A stretch of 52,709 nt of DNA from Caldilineaceae bacterium. Lineage in GTDB: Bacteria; Chloroflexota; Anaerolineae; Caldilineales; Caldilineaceae. How positions within the stretch are numbered: position 1 is the first letter of the stretch; the number at the start of each line of letters is the position of its first letter. Shown here one piece after another: positions 14,606 to 26,252 of this stretch. The stretch is taken from contig JAPKMW010000081.1 in assembly GCA_026645575.1 (NCBI GenBank), positions 1-52,709 on the forward strand, written 5' to 3'. The notes below the pieces were generated by a model. That model did no database searches. It had not been told where the DNA came from and saw only the letters and a program-made list of their open reading frames with translations. The position numbers and the translations under genes were made by a program.

Positions 14606-16204
14606 ATGAGCAACCGCAAATTAATCGTCGCCGTTTTGGTCATTTTGAGTGTCATCGATCTGATCCTGTTGTGGACCGACGGCCCAGCCAAATCCGCTTC
14701 GCTCACCCCGGAGTATGCCGATACCGATATGCAACGACCGGAAAACCCGGATCCGTCGGCGCCCCAAAGCAGAACCGTGCGCATTCGCACCCCGGAATCG
14801 GTGATTGATGAACTCTCTGCCGCCGGCACAGTTGACCTCATTAGCAAGCGCCAGGTCGTCCTGGAAGTCGATGGCACCATCAGCCAGGTCAATGTCAAGG
14901 TGGGCGATTGGGTGGCGGCAGGTGATCTGCTCCTGGCGCTCGATACGGCGGAATTGCAACGTTCCGTGGCCCGCGCCGAGGTTGACGTGGCTTCTGCCGA
15001 AGCTGACTTGGTGAAACTGCAACAGGGCAGCGACCCCGGTGAAATTGCCGTAGCCGAAGCCAATCTGGCCGCTGCCAAGGAAAATCTGATCAAGGTACAA
15101 TCCGGCGCGGCGCCGGAAGAGATTGCTGCCGCCCAGGCCAAAGTGGCTGCCGCCCAGGCCAAATTGAATGGTCTCTTTGCCCCCCCCAGCAGTGGCGCAA
15201 TTGATGAAGCCAAAGCTGAACTCGCCAAAGCCGAGATTGCCCGCAAGGAAGCGCAACGGGCCTATGACCAAATTAAGTGGCGTAATGACATCGGTATGAC
15301 GCCGGAATCAGCGGCCTTGCAAAAAGCCACGGTCGATTTTGAACGGGCGCAAGGTAAATTCAACAGCCTCAACCAGCCATCTTCGGCCTCATCCGTGCAA
15401 GAAGCCAAGAGTGACGTACAGCGGGCCGTCAGCGACCTGCAAACCCTGCAAAATCGCCCCTCGGCAGTGGAAGTTGCCGAAGCCCAGGCCAAGGTGCAGG
15501 ATGCCGAGCAGAAACTGAACAAACTGAAGGCCGGCGCCTCTGGCCCTGACCTGTTGAGCGCCCAGGCTAAGGTGGAAAAAGCGGAGTTGGATCTGGAAGA
15601 AGCGCAGGCCAAATTGCAACGGGCGCAGATTGTGGCCCCCATCGAAGGCGCTGTTCTGGAAGTCAATGTCACCGCTGGGGAGCGGGGAACAGTGGGCAAG
15701 ACGGTTGTCACCCTGGCCGATGTCCGCCAACTGAAGTTGACCGTCAAGGTGGCCGAGGTTGATATTCCGCAGATTGTCCTAGGTCAGGAAGCCACCATCG
15801 CCATCGACGCTATCCGCGGCCGCACCTTTACCGGCATCGTCGAGCAGATCGACCCAATCAACAAGGCGGACAAAGATGTGGTCAACTATCCGGTGACGAT
15901 TCGCCTGACCGACGCCACACTGGATGGAGTGCGCCCTGGCATGAATGCCGTCGCCAACTTCCCCAACCAGCAGGCCAATGACCACCGCTGGCTTGTGCCG
16001 ACGACCGCCCTCCAGACTGCTGACAATCAGAGCTTTGTTCAGGTGGCACGCGGTGAAGGGTTCGCCCAGACCCCGGTGACGCCAGTGGAGAGCCAGGGCG
16101 AGTGGACGATTGTACAGTCAGAGGCGTTGCAGGCGGGTGATGAGGTGCTGGGTCAGGTCGCTTCGTATGTGAATGAGCAGCAGGATGTCCAAGTCTCGTA
16201 CTAA
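14606..16204 (+). CDS. HlyD/MacA-like periplasmic adaptor
   Basis: A 532-residue membrane-fusion-type adaptor. There is one N-terminal membrane helix (about 5-24), a lipoyl half-motif (VVLEVDGTISQVNVKVGDWV, about 87-106), and a very long alpha-helical hairpin (about 110-340) of Ala/Gln/Glu/Lys heptads with repeated AQAKV and EAQAKLQ words. A second lipoyl half starts at IVAPIEGAVLEVNVTAGERG, then beta-barrel and membrane-proximal domains. In a monoderm-like Chloroflexota cell it would extend the MacB-like pump outward rather than reach an outer-membrane channel. The ATG follows GAGGAGCGCCTT. It has its own copy of the shared promoter, so it is co-controlled with the peptide, protease and transporter units. 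Confidence 0.87.
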   Translation: MSNRKLIVAVLVILSVIDLILLWTDGPAKSASLTPEYADTDMQRPENPDPSAPQSRTVRIRTPESVIDELSAAGTVDLISKRQVVLEVDGTISQVNVKVGDWVAAGDLLLALDTAELQRSVARAEVDVASAEADLVKLQQGSDPGEIAVAEANLAAAKENLIKVQSGAAPEEIAAAQAKVAAAQAKLNGLFAPPSSGAIDEAKAELAKAEIARKEAQRAYDQIKWRNDIGMTPESAALQKATVDFERAQGKFNSLNQPSSASSVQEAKSDVQRAVSDLQTLQNRPSAVEVAEAQAKVQDAEQKLNKLKAGASGPDLLSAQAKVEKAELDLEEAQAKLQRAQIVAPIEGAVLEVNVTAGERGTVGKTVVTLADVRQLKLTVKVAEVDIPQIVLGQEATIAIDAIRGRTFTGIVEQIDPINKADKDVVNYPVTIRLTDATLDGVRPGMNAVANFPNQQANDHRWLVPTTALQTADNQSFVQVARGEGFAQTPVTPVESQGEWTIVQSEALQAGDEVLGQVASYVNEQQDVQVSY

Positions 16205-16238
16205 TTGCCGTTCCCTTAGTACGTTCACATAAAAGTTA

Positions 16239-16297
16239 ACACAGATAGGAAGGAACACGGATAATGTTAAAAGATCCGTGTTCCTTCCTATCTGTGT
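16239..16297. repeat. Dispersed CACAGATAGGAA palindrome, copy 1
   Basis: Perfect 24-bp arms (16239-16262 and 16274-16297) with an 11-bp loop; the arm begins ACACAGATAGGAAGGAAC. Related palindromes lie at 35703-35787 and 42035-42100. Confidence 0.85.
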
Positions 16298-16321
16298 CCT
16301 AGCAACAAAACAAGCGCCCCT

Positions 16322-16378
16322 GCTTGTAGCCGGTTCGTGACCGGCGTCCCCACCGCCGGTCACGGACCGGCTACAAGC
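16322..16378. repeat. Dispersed GC-rich palindrome, copy 2
   Basis: Arms of 25 bp (16322-16346, 16354-16378) share the core TAGCCGGT-CGTGACCGGCG with 9705-9760. One pair is mismatched (TTCG against CGGA). Confidence 0.85.
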
Positions 16379-16401
16379 AGGCAGAGGCTGAGTCGTTACA
16401 A

Positions 16402-16448
16402 AAAGAGCTTGAGAGATTCGCACAATCCTTGAATCTCTCAAGCTCTTT
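16402..16448. terminator. Bidirectional terminator between HlyD-like gene and nrdJ
   Basis: AAAGAGCTTGAGAGATTC (16402-16419) pairs with GAATCTCTCAAGCTCTTT (16431-16448), with A-rich and T-rich flanks on the proper sides. It lies between convergent genes. Confidence 0.75.
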
Positions 16449-16484
16449 ATCTCTTAGCCACCACCAAGTAATACAAGCTATGGC

Positions 16485-19413
<2,929 letters not shown>

Positions 19414-19668
19414 GATGCGTCTCCTCGAAATGGAAATAATCCTTGACAGAAAAGTCGGCGTTGGCAAAGGTCAACAGCGCCGAGCCTTTTCTGAAGTACA
19501 ACAAACAGATGATAGCAACAACCCAGGGGTAAGTTCTCACAGGTAAAATTGGCAATAAACTATCAAGCCAACATGAACACGGTCATGTCCGCATGATGAC
19601 AATGAAATCAATTAAAGCCTGTGATGTTTTATACAGTAGACGACTAGCGAGAGAAAAAGACGCGTTCG

Positions 19669-20118
19669 TTAGGAGCCACGCCCCATAAGCCGATCAATCT
19701 CGCTGCGCAACTCATTGAGATCGTTCATATTCAAGTAAACACTGGCAAACCGAATGTAGGCCACCTGGTCGATCTCGGCCAGATGATCCAACACCATGTT
19801 GCCGATCACACTACTATGAACTTCATTTTTGCCGATAGCTTGAAGCGATTCAACAATTTGGTCAACCACAGTCTCAATGGTATCGCTGCTAATGGGTCGT
19901 TTGGTGGACGCCGTCTGGATGCCCGAAAGTAACTTTTGGCGGTCGAAGGGTTCGCGCCGGTCATCACTCTTGATCACCAACAGATTGGCGGCCACATGTT
20001 CGTAGGTTGTAAAACGTTGGTTACACTGTTCGCAATGGCGCCGCCGCCGAATGGCGTCGCCCGTGTCACGGGTATCAATCACTTTGTGTTGAGCATGACC
20101 GCAATGTGGGCATTTCAT
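19669..20118 (-). CDS. nrdR: Transcriptional repressor NrdR
   Basis: A 149-residue ATP-cone repressor of ribonucleotide reductase genes that senses ATP/dATP. The zinc ribbon is CPHCGH at the N-terminus and CEQCNQRF at about 29-36. The ATP-cone follows from about 48 ([20 protein letters not shown]) to about 135 ([11 protein letters not shown]). The length is typical of the family (about 150). It lies on the same strand 255 bp upstream of nrdJ. Two NrdR-box-like sites precede it, implying autoregulation. Confidence 0.95.
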   Translation of the reverse strand: MKCPHCGHAQHKVIDTRDTGDAIRRRRHCEQCNQRFTTYEHVAANLLVIKSDDRREPFDRQKLLSGIQTASTKRPISSDTIETVVDQIVESLQAIGKNEVHSSVIGNMVLDHLAEIDQVAYIRFASVYLNMNDLNELRSEIDRLMGRGS

Positions 20119-20210
20119 AAAAGGGTAAAAGTGATTTTCTGAATTGAAAAAATTTTACAAAAAGATAATATAAATGACTGTAAATTTTCTAACAAACTAT
20201 TCTATAAACT

Positions 20211-20255
20211 ACTATATGTAGTGTTTTATTTTTCTTCGCATACTACATATTGATT
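20211..20255 (-). promoter_or_regulatory. Pair of NrdR-box-like sites
   Basis: ACTATATGTAGTGT (20211-20224) and ACTACATATTGATT (20242-20255) are partial dyads in the same register 31 bp apart, three helical turns. That is the usual spacing of tandem NrdR boxes. They lie about 95-140 bp upstream of the nrdR ATG in a very AT-rich stretch. Confidence 0.6.
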
Positions 20256-20469
20256 TGTGGAGTGAAGTATAGCATACTTCCGCCAAGGCCGCAAATACCA
20301 AACGTGTGTTCTACCGCTCTAAAATGGGGGGCGATAAAATGAAATTAAAAAAAGCGCAAAATTTTAAGTTAAGAGTATCGTAAGAATGCTACTTTTGAAT
20401 TACTGTAACCTTACTTTTGTCATAAATTTGTAATATTTAATGATTGTTCGTGAATATTATAAAATGAAA
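20256..20469. other. AT-rich intergenic stretch
   Basis: Beyond the NrdR boxes this part of the gap between nrdR and the ABC exporter is notably AT-rich for the window. I see no gene in it. Confidence 0.5.
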
Positions 20470-20530
20470 AGTGCGAAACCGTGAAATGAACAATAGACAA
20501 AACGCATTGTCCATTTCGCCGTTTCGCACT
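20470..20530 (-). terminator. Terminator of the ABC exporter operon
   Basis: 25-bp arms (20470-20494 and 20506-20530; AGTGCGAAAC at the base) with three mismatched pairs. On the minus strand the stem is followed by TTTTCATTTTAT. It lies just past the exporter stop codon at 20568. Confidence 0.75.
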
Positions 20531-20567
20531 GGTAGGCAGTACCGGGCAACTTATTGTTGCGCTTATC

Positions 20568-22472
20568 CTACACCGGGTACGCAGTTTTGGGCAATACCTG
20601 ATGATGATGCAAGCGGGCATAGTAGCCATTGCGTTGCAACAAGGTCTCATGATTGCCATCTTCAATGATTTGCCCACGTTCCATCACAATGATGCGGTCC
20701 GCCCCCCGAACAGTACTGAGGCGGTGGGCAATGACCAGGCTGGTGCGTGAACGCAGAATCCGTTCCAACGCATCCTGGATCAGCGCTTCGGTGGCGGTGT
20801 CGATGCTGCTGGTCGCTTCGTCCAGGACAAGGACGGCATTCGGGCTGTGCGCCAGGGCGCGTGCCAGCGCCAGCAGTTGCCGCTGGCCTTGCGACAGGTT
20901 GGCGCCGCCGGGGAGCAGTTGAAAATCATAGCCTTCGGGCAGCTTTTCAATAAAGCGGGCGGCGTTGCTAAATTCGGCGGCTTGGAAGAGAACCTCATCG
21001 CGAATATCTTCGTCGTAGAGACAAATGTTTTGCCGAATCGTGCCGGCAATACAGACCGGATCTTGCGGCACAACGACAACCGCCTGCCGGAGGTCGTCCA
21101 GGCTCAGTTGGCGCAAATCAATGCCATCGAGCAGTACTTGCCCCTGCGAGGGATCATAGTAACGGGCCAGCAGGCTGGCGAGGCTCGACTTGCCGGCGCC
21201 GGTTGCCCCCACAATCGCCACCGACTGCCCTGCCGGAATTGTCAAATTGACGCCGCGCAAGACTGGCTCATCCGGGACATAGGCGAAGTGGACATTGCGA
21301 AATTCAATATCGCCCCGTACTTTGGGCAGCGGCGTAGGGTGGGCCGGGCTTTGGATCTTTGGTTCGGTCTGCAACATGCGGTAAATGCGTTCGGCTGCGC
21401 CCAAGGCGATCTGGATCGAGTTATATTGCTGCGACAGGTTGAGGATCGGCTGAAAAGCGCGCTGTGAATATTGAAAGAAGGCAACCAACATACCCAGCGT
21501 CGCCCAGCCGGCCAGCACCCCACGCCCGCCGCCATAGAGTAGCAAGCCGACGCCGACCGCGGCCAGCACCTCCTGCACGGCCAGAAAGACGGCGCTATGA
21601 TAACGCAGGTTGATCAGCGCCCGGCGGTAGCGACTGTTGTAATCGTCAAATTCCTGTTCGCTCTCCTCTTCGTGGCCGAAGAGTTGCACTACCGTCATCC
21701 CATGCAGATGTTCGTTGAGAAAAGAACTGATACGCGCCATCGCCGACCGTTCACCGCTGGAGGAACGGCGGATGCGTTGGCGAAAATAGCGGGTGACAAA
21801 GCCCAACACCGGCATCAGCACCATTGCCAGCAGCGCCAGTCGCCAGTTGGTCGCCAACATAACGGTGATGATGACAATAAAGGTGATGCCCTCCACCAAA
21901 ATCACCACAATACTGCTCGACAGCACCTGATTGATGTTGTCGATGTCGCTGCTCAGACGCGCGACCAGATCACCGGTGGAGGTGTTGGTCAAAAAGGTGT
22001 AGTCTTGGCGTAGGATATGGTCAAAGAGACGGGTGCGTAGATCGGCCAGGGCGCGTTGGGCAGCATATTGGAGGAAATAGGTATAGGCAAAGGTGAGGAC
22101 AAAGAGCGCTAAAGCCGTTGCGCCATAAAGCAAGGTAAGTTGCCCCAGCGCCCCGGTGTCGCCGCGCGCAATCGGGCCATCAATCGCTTGCTGGAGCAGA
22201 TAGGGCGGCACCACGTTGAGCAAGGCCACCAACAACATAAAGAAGCCGGCCAGGCTCATCATACGCCAGTAGGGGCGAATGGAAGTAAGCAGCAATTGGA
22301 TCAACGCTGTGTCCTGGCTAAGGACCTGCGCCGTCACATTGCCCTTTTCCGGCTCTCCTTCGCGCTCTTCTTTGACTGGTTCATGGGCCGCTTGTCCGTT
22401 GCGTCGCATATCGTCGGGATCAGCCGTCGTCATCTTGCGGCCTAGCTTGCGGAAGCTGTTTAAGTTCGCCAT
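20568..22472 (-). CDS. ABC exporter half-transporter, subunit with catalytic Walker B
   Basis: A 634-residue type IV (MsbA/TM287-288-like) exporter half: an N-terminal cytosolic extension of about 55 charged residues, six membrane helices (about 75-360) and a nucleotide-binding domain. Motifs are Walker A GATGAGKSS, Q-loop VVPQDP, a signature in the variant form LSQGQRQLL, and Walker B VLVLDEATSS with the catalytic Glu. It pairs with the gene just upstream to form a heterodimer: start and stop share one base (TAATG at 22472). The substrate is unknown; relatives export drugs, lipids or peptides. Confidence 0.9.
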   Translation of the reverse strand: MANLNSFRKLGRKMTTADPDDMRRNGQAAHEPVKEEREGEPEKGNVTAQVLSQDTALIQLLLTSIRPYWRMMSLAGFFMLLVALLNVVPPYLLQQAIDGPIARGDTGALGQLTLLYGATALALFVLTFAYTYFLQYAAQRALADLRTRLFDHILRQDYTFLTNTSTGDLVARLSSDIDNINQVLSSSIVVILVEGITFIVIITVMLATNWRLALLAMVLMPVLGFVTRYFRQRIRRSSSGERSAMARISSFLNEHLHGMTVVQLFGHEEESEQEFDDYNSRYRRALINLRYHSAVFLAVQEVLAAVGVGLLLYGGGRGVLAGWATLGMLVAFFQYSQRAFQPILNLSQQYNSIQIALGAAERIYRMLQTEPKIQSPAHPTPLPKVRGDIEFRNVHFAYVPDEPVLRGVNLTIPAGQSVAIVGATGAGKSSLASLLARYYDPSQGQVLLDGIDLRQLSLDDLRQAVVVVPQDPVCIAGTIRQNICLYDEDIRDEVLFQAAEFSNAARFIEKLPEGYDFQLLPGGANLSQGQRQLLALARALAHSPNAVLVLDEATSSIDTATEALIQDALERILRSRTSLVIAHRLSTVRGADRIIVMERGQIIEDGNHETLLQRNGYYARLHHHQVLPKTAYPV

Positions 22473-24220
22473 TATGCCATCACCTCCTCGGCTTGTTGGA
22501 TCTCCCGATGGTACATTTCGGCATAGAGGCCATTCTGCGCCAGCAGGCTTTCATGGTCGCCTTCTTCGACAATTCGCCCTTCATTCAACACCACAATCTT
22601 ATCGGCATGACGAACGGCAGCCATGCGCTGACTAACGATGATGCTGGTGCGTTGGCCGGTGGTTGAATGACGCAACTCCTCGATGATCTGGGCGGAGGTG
22701 TGCATATCGACGCTGGCCAGGGCATCGTCCAGGATCAACACTTTGGGGTTACGCACCAGGGCGCGTGCCAGGGCCGTACGCTGTTTCTGTCCACCAGAGA
22801 GGGTGGCGCCCCGTTCGCCAACAATGCTATCCAACCCTTTGGGCAACTGTGGCAGGTCGTTGGTCAGGCGCGCCTGTTCCATCGCCCGGTAAATCTGCGG
22901 GTCGGAAGTTTCGCCGGCGCCCAGAGCGATATTGCCGCGGAGAGGCATACTAAAAAGCAACGTCTCTTGTAACACATAGACCACATTACGCCGTAATGCC
23001 GTCAACTTGATCGCACGCAGGTCGTGACCATCCAGATAAACCGCGCCTTCATCGGGGTCATAAATGCGCCCCAGCAAACTAATGAGCATACTCTTGCCGG
23101 CGCCGGTGGGGCCGACGATGCCAACGGTGGCGCCGGGCGGGATGTTCAAGTGAATGTCGCGCAGAATCCAGCGTTCCTGCTCTTCGGCGTAAACGCTCAC
23201 ATGGTCAAACCGAATACCGCCCTGAAGCGTTGGCTCGCCGGCATTGGGGGCGTCGTTGATCTTGGGTAAGAGGTGCAGCACCTCACCGACACGACCCGCC
23301 GCTGCGCTCCCCTGTTGGAGCCGTTCAAAGGCGTCGGTAATCTGTTGGGCGCCGGCGTTGAGCAAGTTTAGATAGATAATAAATTGGACATATTGCCCTA
23401 CTGTCAACTCATCGTTGATAATAAAAAGACCGCCGACCAACACAATGATCGTGGCCGCCACCCGCACCATCAAACTGGGCAGGGGGGAGATCAAGCCAGA
23501 GCGGATGATAAAGTCCATATTCTTTTGGACAAAGAGCTTGTTGGCCGCCCGGAAGTGGTCGCCCACCGCTTTTTCCTGGGCATAGGCGGTCAACATACGC
23601 ACGGCGTTGAGGTGCTCCTGGCTAAAGGCCGACAGCCGACCGGTCTCCGCCTGCACACGGGCAAAGGCCTGTTCCAAAATATTGCCCAACCGCATTTGGG
23701 CCAAAATGCTGATCGCCAACATCCCTACGACCAAGGCCGCCAGCGCTGGGCTGGTGATCGCCATGAGCGAAGCGCCGATGAGCAGCAGAAAGAGCGAGTG
23801 CATTGCCATCTGAAAGCCGGCGCTGTAGAAGCGCCAAATATAAATAAAGTCGTTGGTGGCGCGTGAGAGCAGGTCGCCGGTGCCATACTTTTGGCGCGTC
23901 TCATAATCAAAGAGCAGAAGCCGGTGATAGAGATCCTGGCTCATGCGATAGGAGACGCCGGCGGCAATATCGCCGGTTAACATGCGCAACAGGTAGCGCA
24001 GTACAGCCACAATAATAGAGAGAACAATCAAGCCGATGGCGTAAAGCGCCAACTTTTGGGCATCAATCCCATCGGTCAAATCATCAATGCCCCAGCCCAA
24101 GAGGGTTGGGCTAAAGGCGCTGGCCCCGGCGCCGATCATGGCGTAAAAGGTGCCGATGATCAGGGCGTTGCGATAAGGTCGCATATAGGGCAAGAGAAAG
24201 CGTAATCCTTGGCGTTGCAT
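22472..24220 (-). CDS. ABC exporter half-transporter, subunit with degenerate Walker B
   Basis: A 582-residue exporter half with six membrane helices (about 20-300) and a nucleotide-binding domain carrying Walker A GPTGAGKSM, signature LSGGQKQRT and Walker B VLILDDALASVD. The residue after the Walker B Asp is Asp instead of the catalytic Glu, the hallmark of the degenerate site in heterodimeric exporters. The partner gene downstream keeps Glu. The ATG at 24220 follows GAAGGAAAAC; a GTG at 24232 would add four residues. It is the first gene of a two-gene operon. Confidence 0.9.
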   Translation of the reverse strand: MQRQGLRFLLPYMRPYRNALIIGTFYAMIGAGASAFSPTLLGWGIDDLTDGIDAQKLALYAIGLIVLSIIVAVLRYLLRMLTGDIAAGVSYRMSQDLYHRLLLFDYETRQKYGTGDLLSRATNDFIYIWRFYSAGFQMAMHSLFLLLIGASLMAITSPALAALVVGMLAISILAQMRLGNILEQAFARVQAETGRLSAFSQEHLNAVRMLTAYAQEKAVGDHFRAANKLFVQKNMDFIIRSGLISPLPSLMVRVAATIIVLVGGLFIINDELTVGQYVQFIIYLNLLNAGAQQITDAFERLQQGSAAAGRVGEVLHLLPKINDAPNAGEPTLQGGIRFDHVSVYAEEQERWILRDIHLNIPPGATVGIVGPTGAGKSMLISLLGRIYDPDEGAVYLDGHDLRAIKLTALRRNVVYVLQETLLFSMPLRGNIALGAGETSDPQIYRAMEQARLTNDLPQLPKGLDSIVGERGATLSGGQKQRTALARALVRNPKVLILDDALASVDMHTSAQIIEELRHSTTGQRTSIIVSQRMAAVRHADKIVVLNEGRIVEEGDHESLLAQNGLYAEMYHREIQQAEEVMA

Positions 24221-24691
24221 GTTTTCCTTCACATCCTAGTTGCTACAACAGTTACTTCACCTCCTACAACCACTGGCCGGTAGAAAAGACAAGCAGCCCT
24301 GTGTACCGGTCACAGGGCTGCTTGCCGCTTGCCGTCAAGGTCAATCGCGGATCGCCTATTGCCATTGCACGCGCCTCCTTTCATTTGATTCCTGCTCTGC
24401 TGATTTTCAGCACTGTGTCAGGTTTACTACAATTCTTATTGTCGCGCCATTAGCAGGATTTGTCCAAGTGGCTACGCCAAGGGTGGTTTATACAGAGCCA
24501 CGAGCGTGAGCGAGTGGGGGGCTAAGGATCAAACCTAGCCGCTTGTCTAGTGCAACGTCTACCCGGCTGACCAGCGGCAGGTCGTCTCTTTTTCTGTATG
24601 ATTAAAGATGGCGAACAGCCAGGTCGGCGTATCAGCGAGCAAGGGGCGGTAGCGACAAAGTGGCCTACTGCCAAACAAAGCGGAGGTGACA
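24221..24691. other. Divergent intergenic region with attenuator-like hairpin
   Basis: No gene is seen. At 24291-24323, AAGCAGCCCTGTG and CACAGGGCTGCTT form a 13-bp hairpin around TACCGGT. Read on the minus strand it is followed by GTCTTTTCT and lies about 70 bp upstream of the exporter start, so it could be a leader attenuator or an operator. The promoters of both divergent units must lie here; I cannot place them securely. Confidence 0.5.
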
Positions 24692-25153
24692 ATGACCCAA
24701 CAATCTACCCCGACCGTGAAAGCCCATAAGCAGGCAAAGGTAAGCGCGCCGTTCCCCTTTTTCATTTCTCAAGCGATGATCAATGTTGGTCTGCCGGAGC
24801 GATTGCTCTCGCTCGCCGTTGGCATGATCATGGTTTTGCTGGTCGTGCGACGGTTTTTGCTCTATGGGGGGCTGGCAGTGGCCAGCGCCTATTTTTTGTA
24901 CCGTGGACTGACCGGCTATTGTCCACTCTATGCCAGCGAAGCGATCAATACACGACAGCAACAATGGCAGTTGCCTGAACTACCCAATCTCCGCAAAGGA
25001 TTGGCGCCGCCCCCGCCTGGCGCAAGCTGGCGCCAATCCTTTGTGCGTGCGCTAAAAAGGAGCGAGGATCATGAACAAGACAATTCTACAAGGCAAATGG
25101 CGACAGTTGCGTGGCAACCTGAAGACGGAATGGGGCCGCTTCACAGAGAATGA
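24692..25153 (+). CDS. DUF2892-type small membrane protein
   Basis: A 153-residue protein. Residues about 30-85 match the DUF2892 (YgaP-like membrane segment) pattern: an N-x-GLPERLLSLAVG start, two membrane helices, and a GLTGYCPLY end. The C-terminal 60 residues are Pro-rich and charged, and the last 83 bp overlap csbD. The overlap codes for an unremarkable tail, so the functional protein may be shorter. The ATG at 24692 follows GGAGGTG. A role in membrane stress is suggested only by the csbD neighbour. Confidence 0.7.
   Translation: MTQQSTPTVKAHKQAKVSAPFPFFISQAMINVGLPERLLSLAVGMIMVLLVVRRFLLYGGLAVASAYFLYRGLTGYCPLYASEAINTRQQQWQLPELPNLRKGLAPPPPGASWRQSFVRALKRSEDHEQDNSTRQMATVAWQPEDGMGPLHRE
24994..25043 (+). 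other. Hairpin inside the DUF2892 gene, ahead of csbD
   Basis: CAAAGGATTGGCGCC (24994-25008) pairs perfectly with GGCGCCAATCCTTTG (25029-25043). It lies 27 bp before the csbD ATG in coding sequence. It could limit read-through or protect the csbD message. Confidence 0.6.
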
Positions 25154-25460
25154 CCGCCGCCAACTTGACGGCAAGATCGATCAGATGGTGGGCATGGTGC
25201 AGGAACGCTATGGCTACACCCAAGAAGGCGCAACCAAGTTGTTGACGCGCTACCTGGGCGCTTATGGCAAACGGGCCAACAAACCGGCGGCAATGCCCGT
25301 TAAGGTGTGGGCGCCGGCGCTTACTGTCACCACGCTGTTCGGTCTGGCGGCTTTGGGCTGGTTCTTCTTCAGCAAGTTCCTGGCCGAAAATCCAGAAGTC
25401 AACGCCCCACCCATGTCTGAAGAAGACTATGTGACCAGCCCCGAAATGGAACTGGTCTGA
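25071..25460 (+). CDS. CsbD-family stress protein with C-terminal membrane helix
   Basis: A 129-residue protein. Residues 1-62 are a CsbD domain: KWRQLRGNLKTEWGRFTEND followed by LDGKIDQMVGMVQERYGYT. CsbD proteins are small hydrophilic general-stress proteins of unknown mechanism. This one differs by having a membrane helix at about 85-108 and an acidic tail (NAPPMSEEDYVTSPEMELV), so it is probably tethered to the membrane. The ATG follows AAAAAGGAGCGAGGATC. A strong terminator follows at 25500. Confidence 0.85.
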   Translation: MNKTILQGKWRQLRGNLKTEWGRFTENDRRQLDGKIDQMVGMVQERYGYTQEGATKLLTRYLGAYGKRANKPAAMPVKVWAPALTVTTLFGLAALGWFFFSKFLAENPEVNAPPMSEEDYVTSPEMELV

Positions 25461-25499
25461 CATAGGGTATGATTGTCTGGTGTCGTGTTGTTGATCCAG

Positions 25500-25540
25500 C
25501 CCCGGCCTCGCTTTCGTGGTAGAGGCCGGGGTTTTGTTTT
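25500..25540 (+). terminator. Intrinsic terminator after csbD
   Basis: CCCCGGCCTC (25500-25509) and GAGGCCGGGG (25522-25531), followed by TTTTGTTTT. Confidence 0.9.
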
Positions 25541-25730
25541 GTGTAAGAAAAAAGAGTACTCTTCGCTATGACAGCGTCTGTCTAGCTGACCAGGCCACAA
25601 ACCCGCCAGACGGCTAGTGTCGCGCAGGCCAGGCTATGATACGCTAGCGAGTAGAATACCTGACCGCCGTTACTTGGCCCAAGGCGACGGCACAGGTAGG
25701 CTGTCGATTGGACGAAGAGGAGGGACCTTG

Positions 25731-26141
25731 ATGGTAATTACACTCCTAGTAACAACGTTTATCGTCGCCTTTGTGGTGGCGTCGCTGGTCGTCTGGATCT
25801 TTAACAAGCCGATTGAGAGCATTTTGCGCCAGGTGTTGCCCGCCGAGTTGAGTCCGGCCTGGGCCAAATATTTGCGCTTTGCCATCTATGTTGTCGGCAT
25901 CGGCGGCGGGGTGCGGGTCTGGGATCTGGAAAAGTACATGATTGCCCAGGACCCCTACAAGGTCATCGTCGCCCTGACGCCGGAACGCTGGCTGTTGGAA
26001 TTCTACCAGACAATCATCGGCACGCTCCAAAGCACCACCATTCTGTTGCTCGTCTTTTTTGTCTTTGCCTTGCTGGCTGTGGTCGTTGTCCGTATCTTTG
26101 AAGCCAGAGGCGCTAAGAGCGAAGCCCCGTCAACGCACTAG
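25731..26141 (+). CDS. Two-helix membrane protein of unknown function
   Basis: A 136-residue protein with helices at about 3-25 and 95-122. The central part (about 30-90) is a conserved-looking segment containing KPIESILRQVLPAELSPAW and WDLEKYMIAQDP. I do not recognise the family. The ATG at 25731 follows GAAGAGGAGGGACC; the longer frame from 25617 lacks such a site. It lies between the csbD and GreA-like genes in a run of same-strand stress genes. Confidence 0.65.
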   Translation: MVITLLVTTFIVAFVVASLVVWIFNKPIESILRQVLPAELSPAWAKYLRFAIYVVGIGGGVRVWDLEKYMIAQDPYKVIVALTPERWLLEFYQTIIGTLQSTTILLLVFFVFALLAVVVVRIFEARGAKSEAPSTH

Positions 26142-26252
26142 ATTGCACAGCCAGCCAGATATGCCGATTTGTTAATAACGCTCTGTGTTCCTGATAAATG
26201 GCAGTTTGTCCCATTTGTTGCCTATGTTCGCGCCTGTTGAGGAGGGAAGGCT

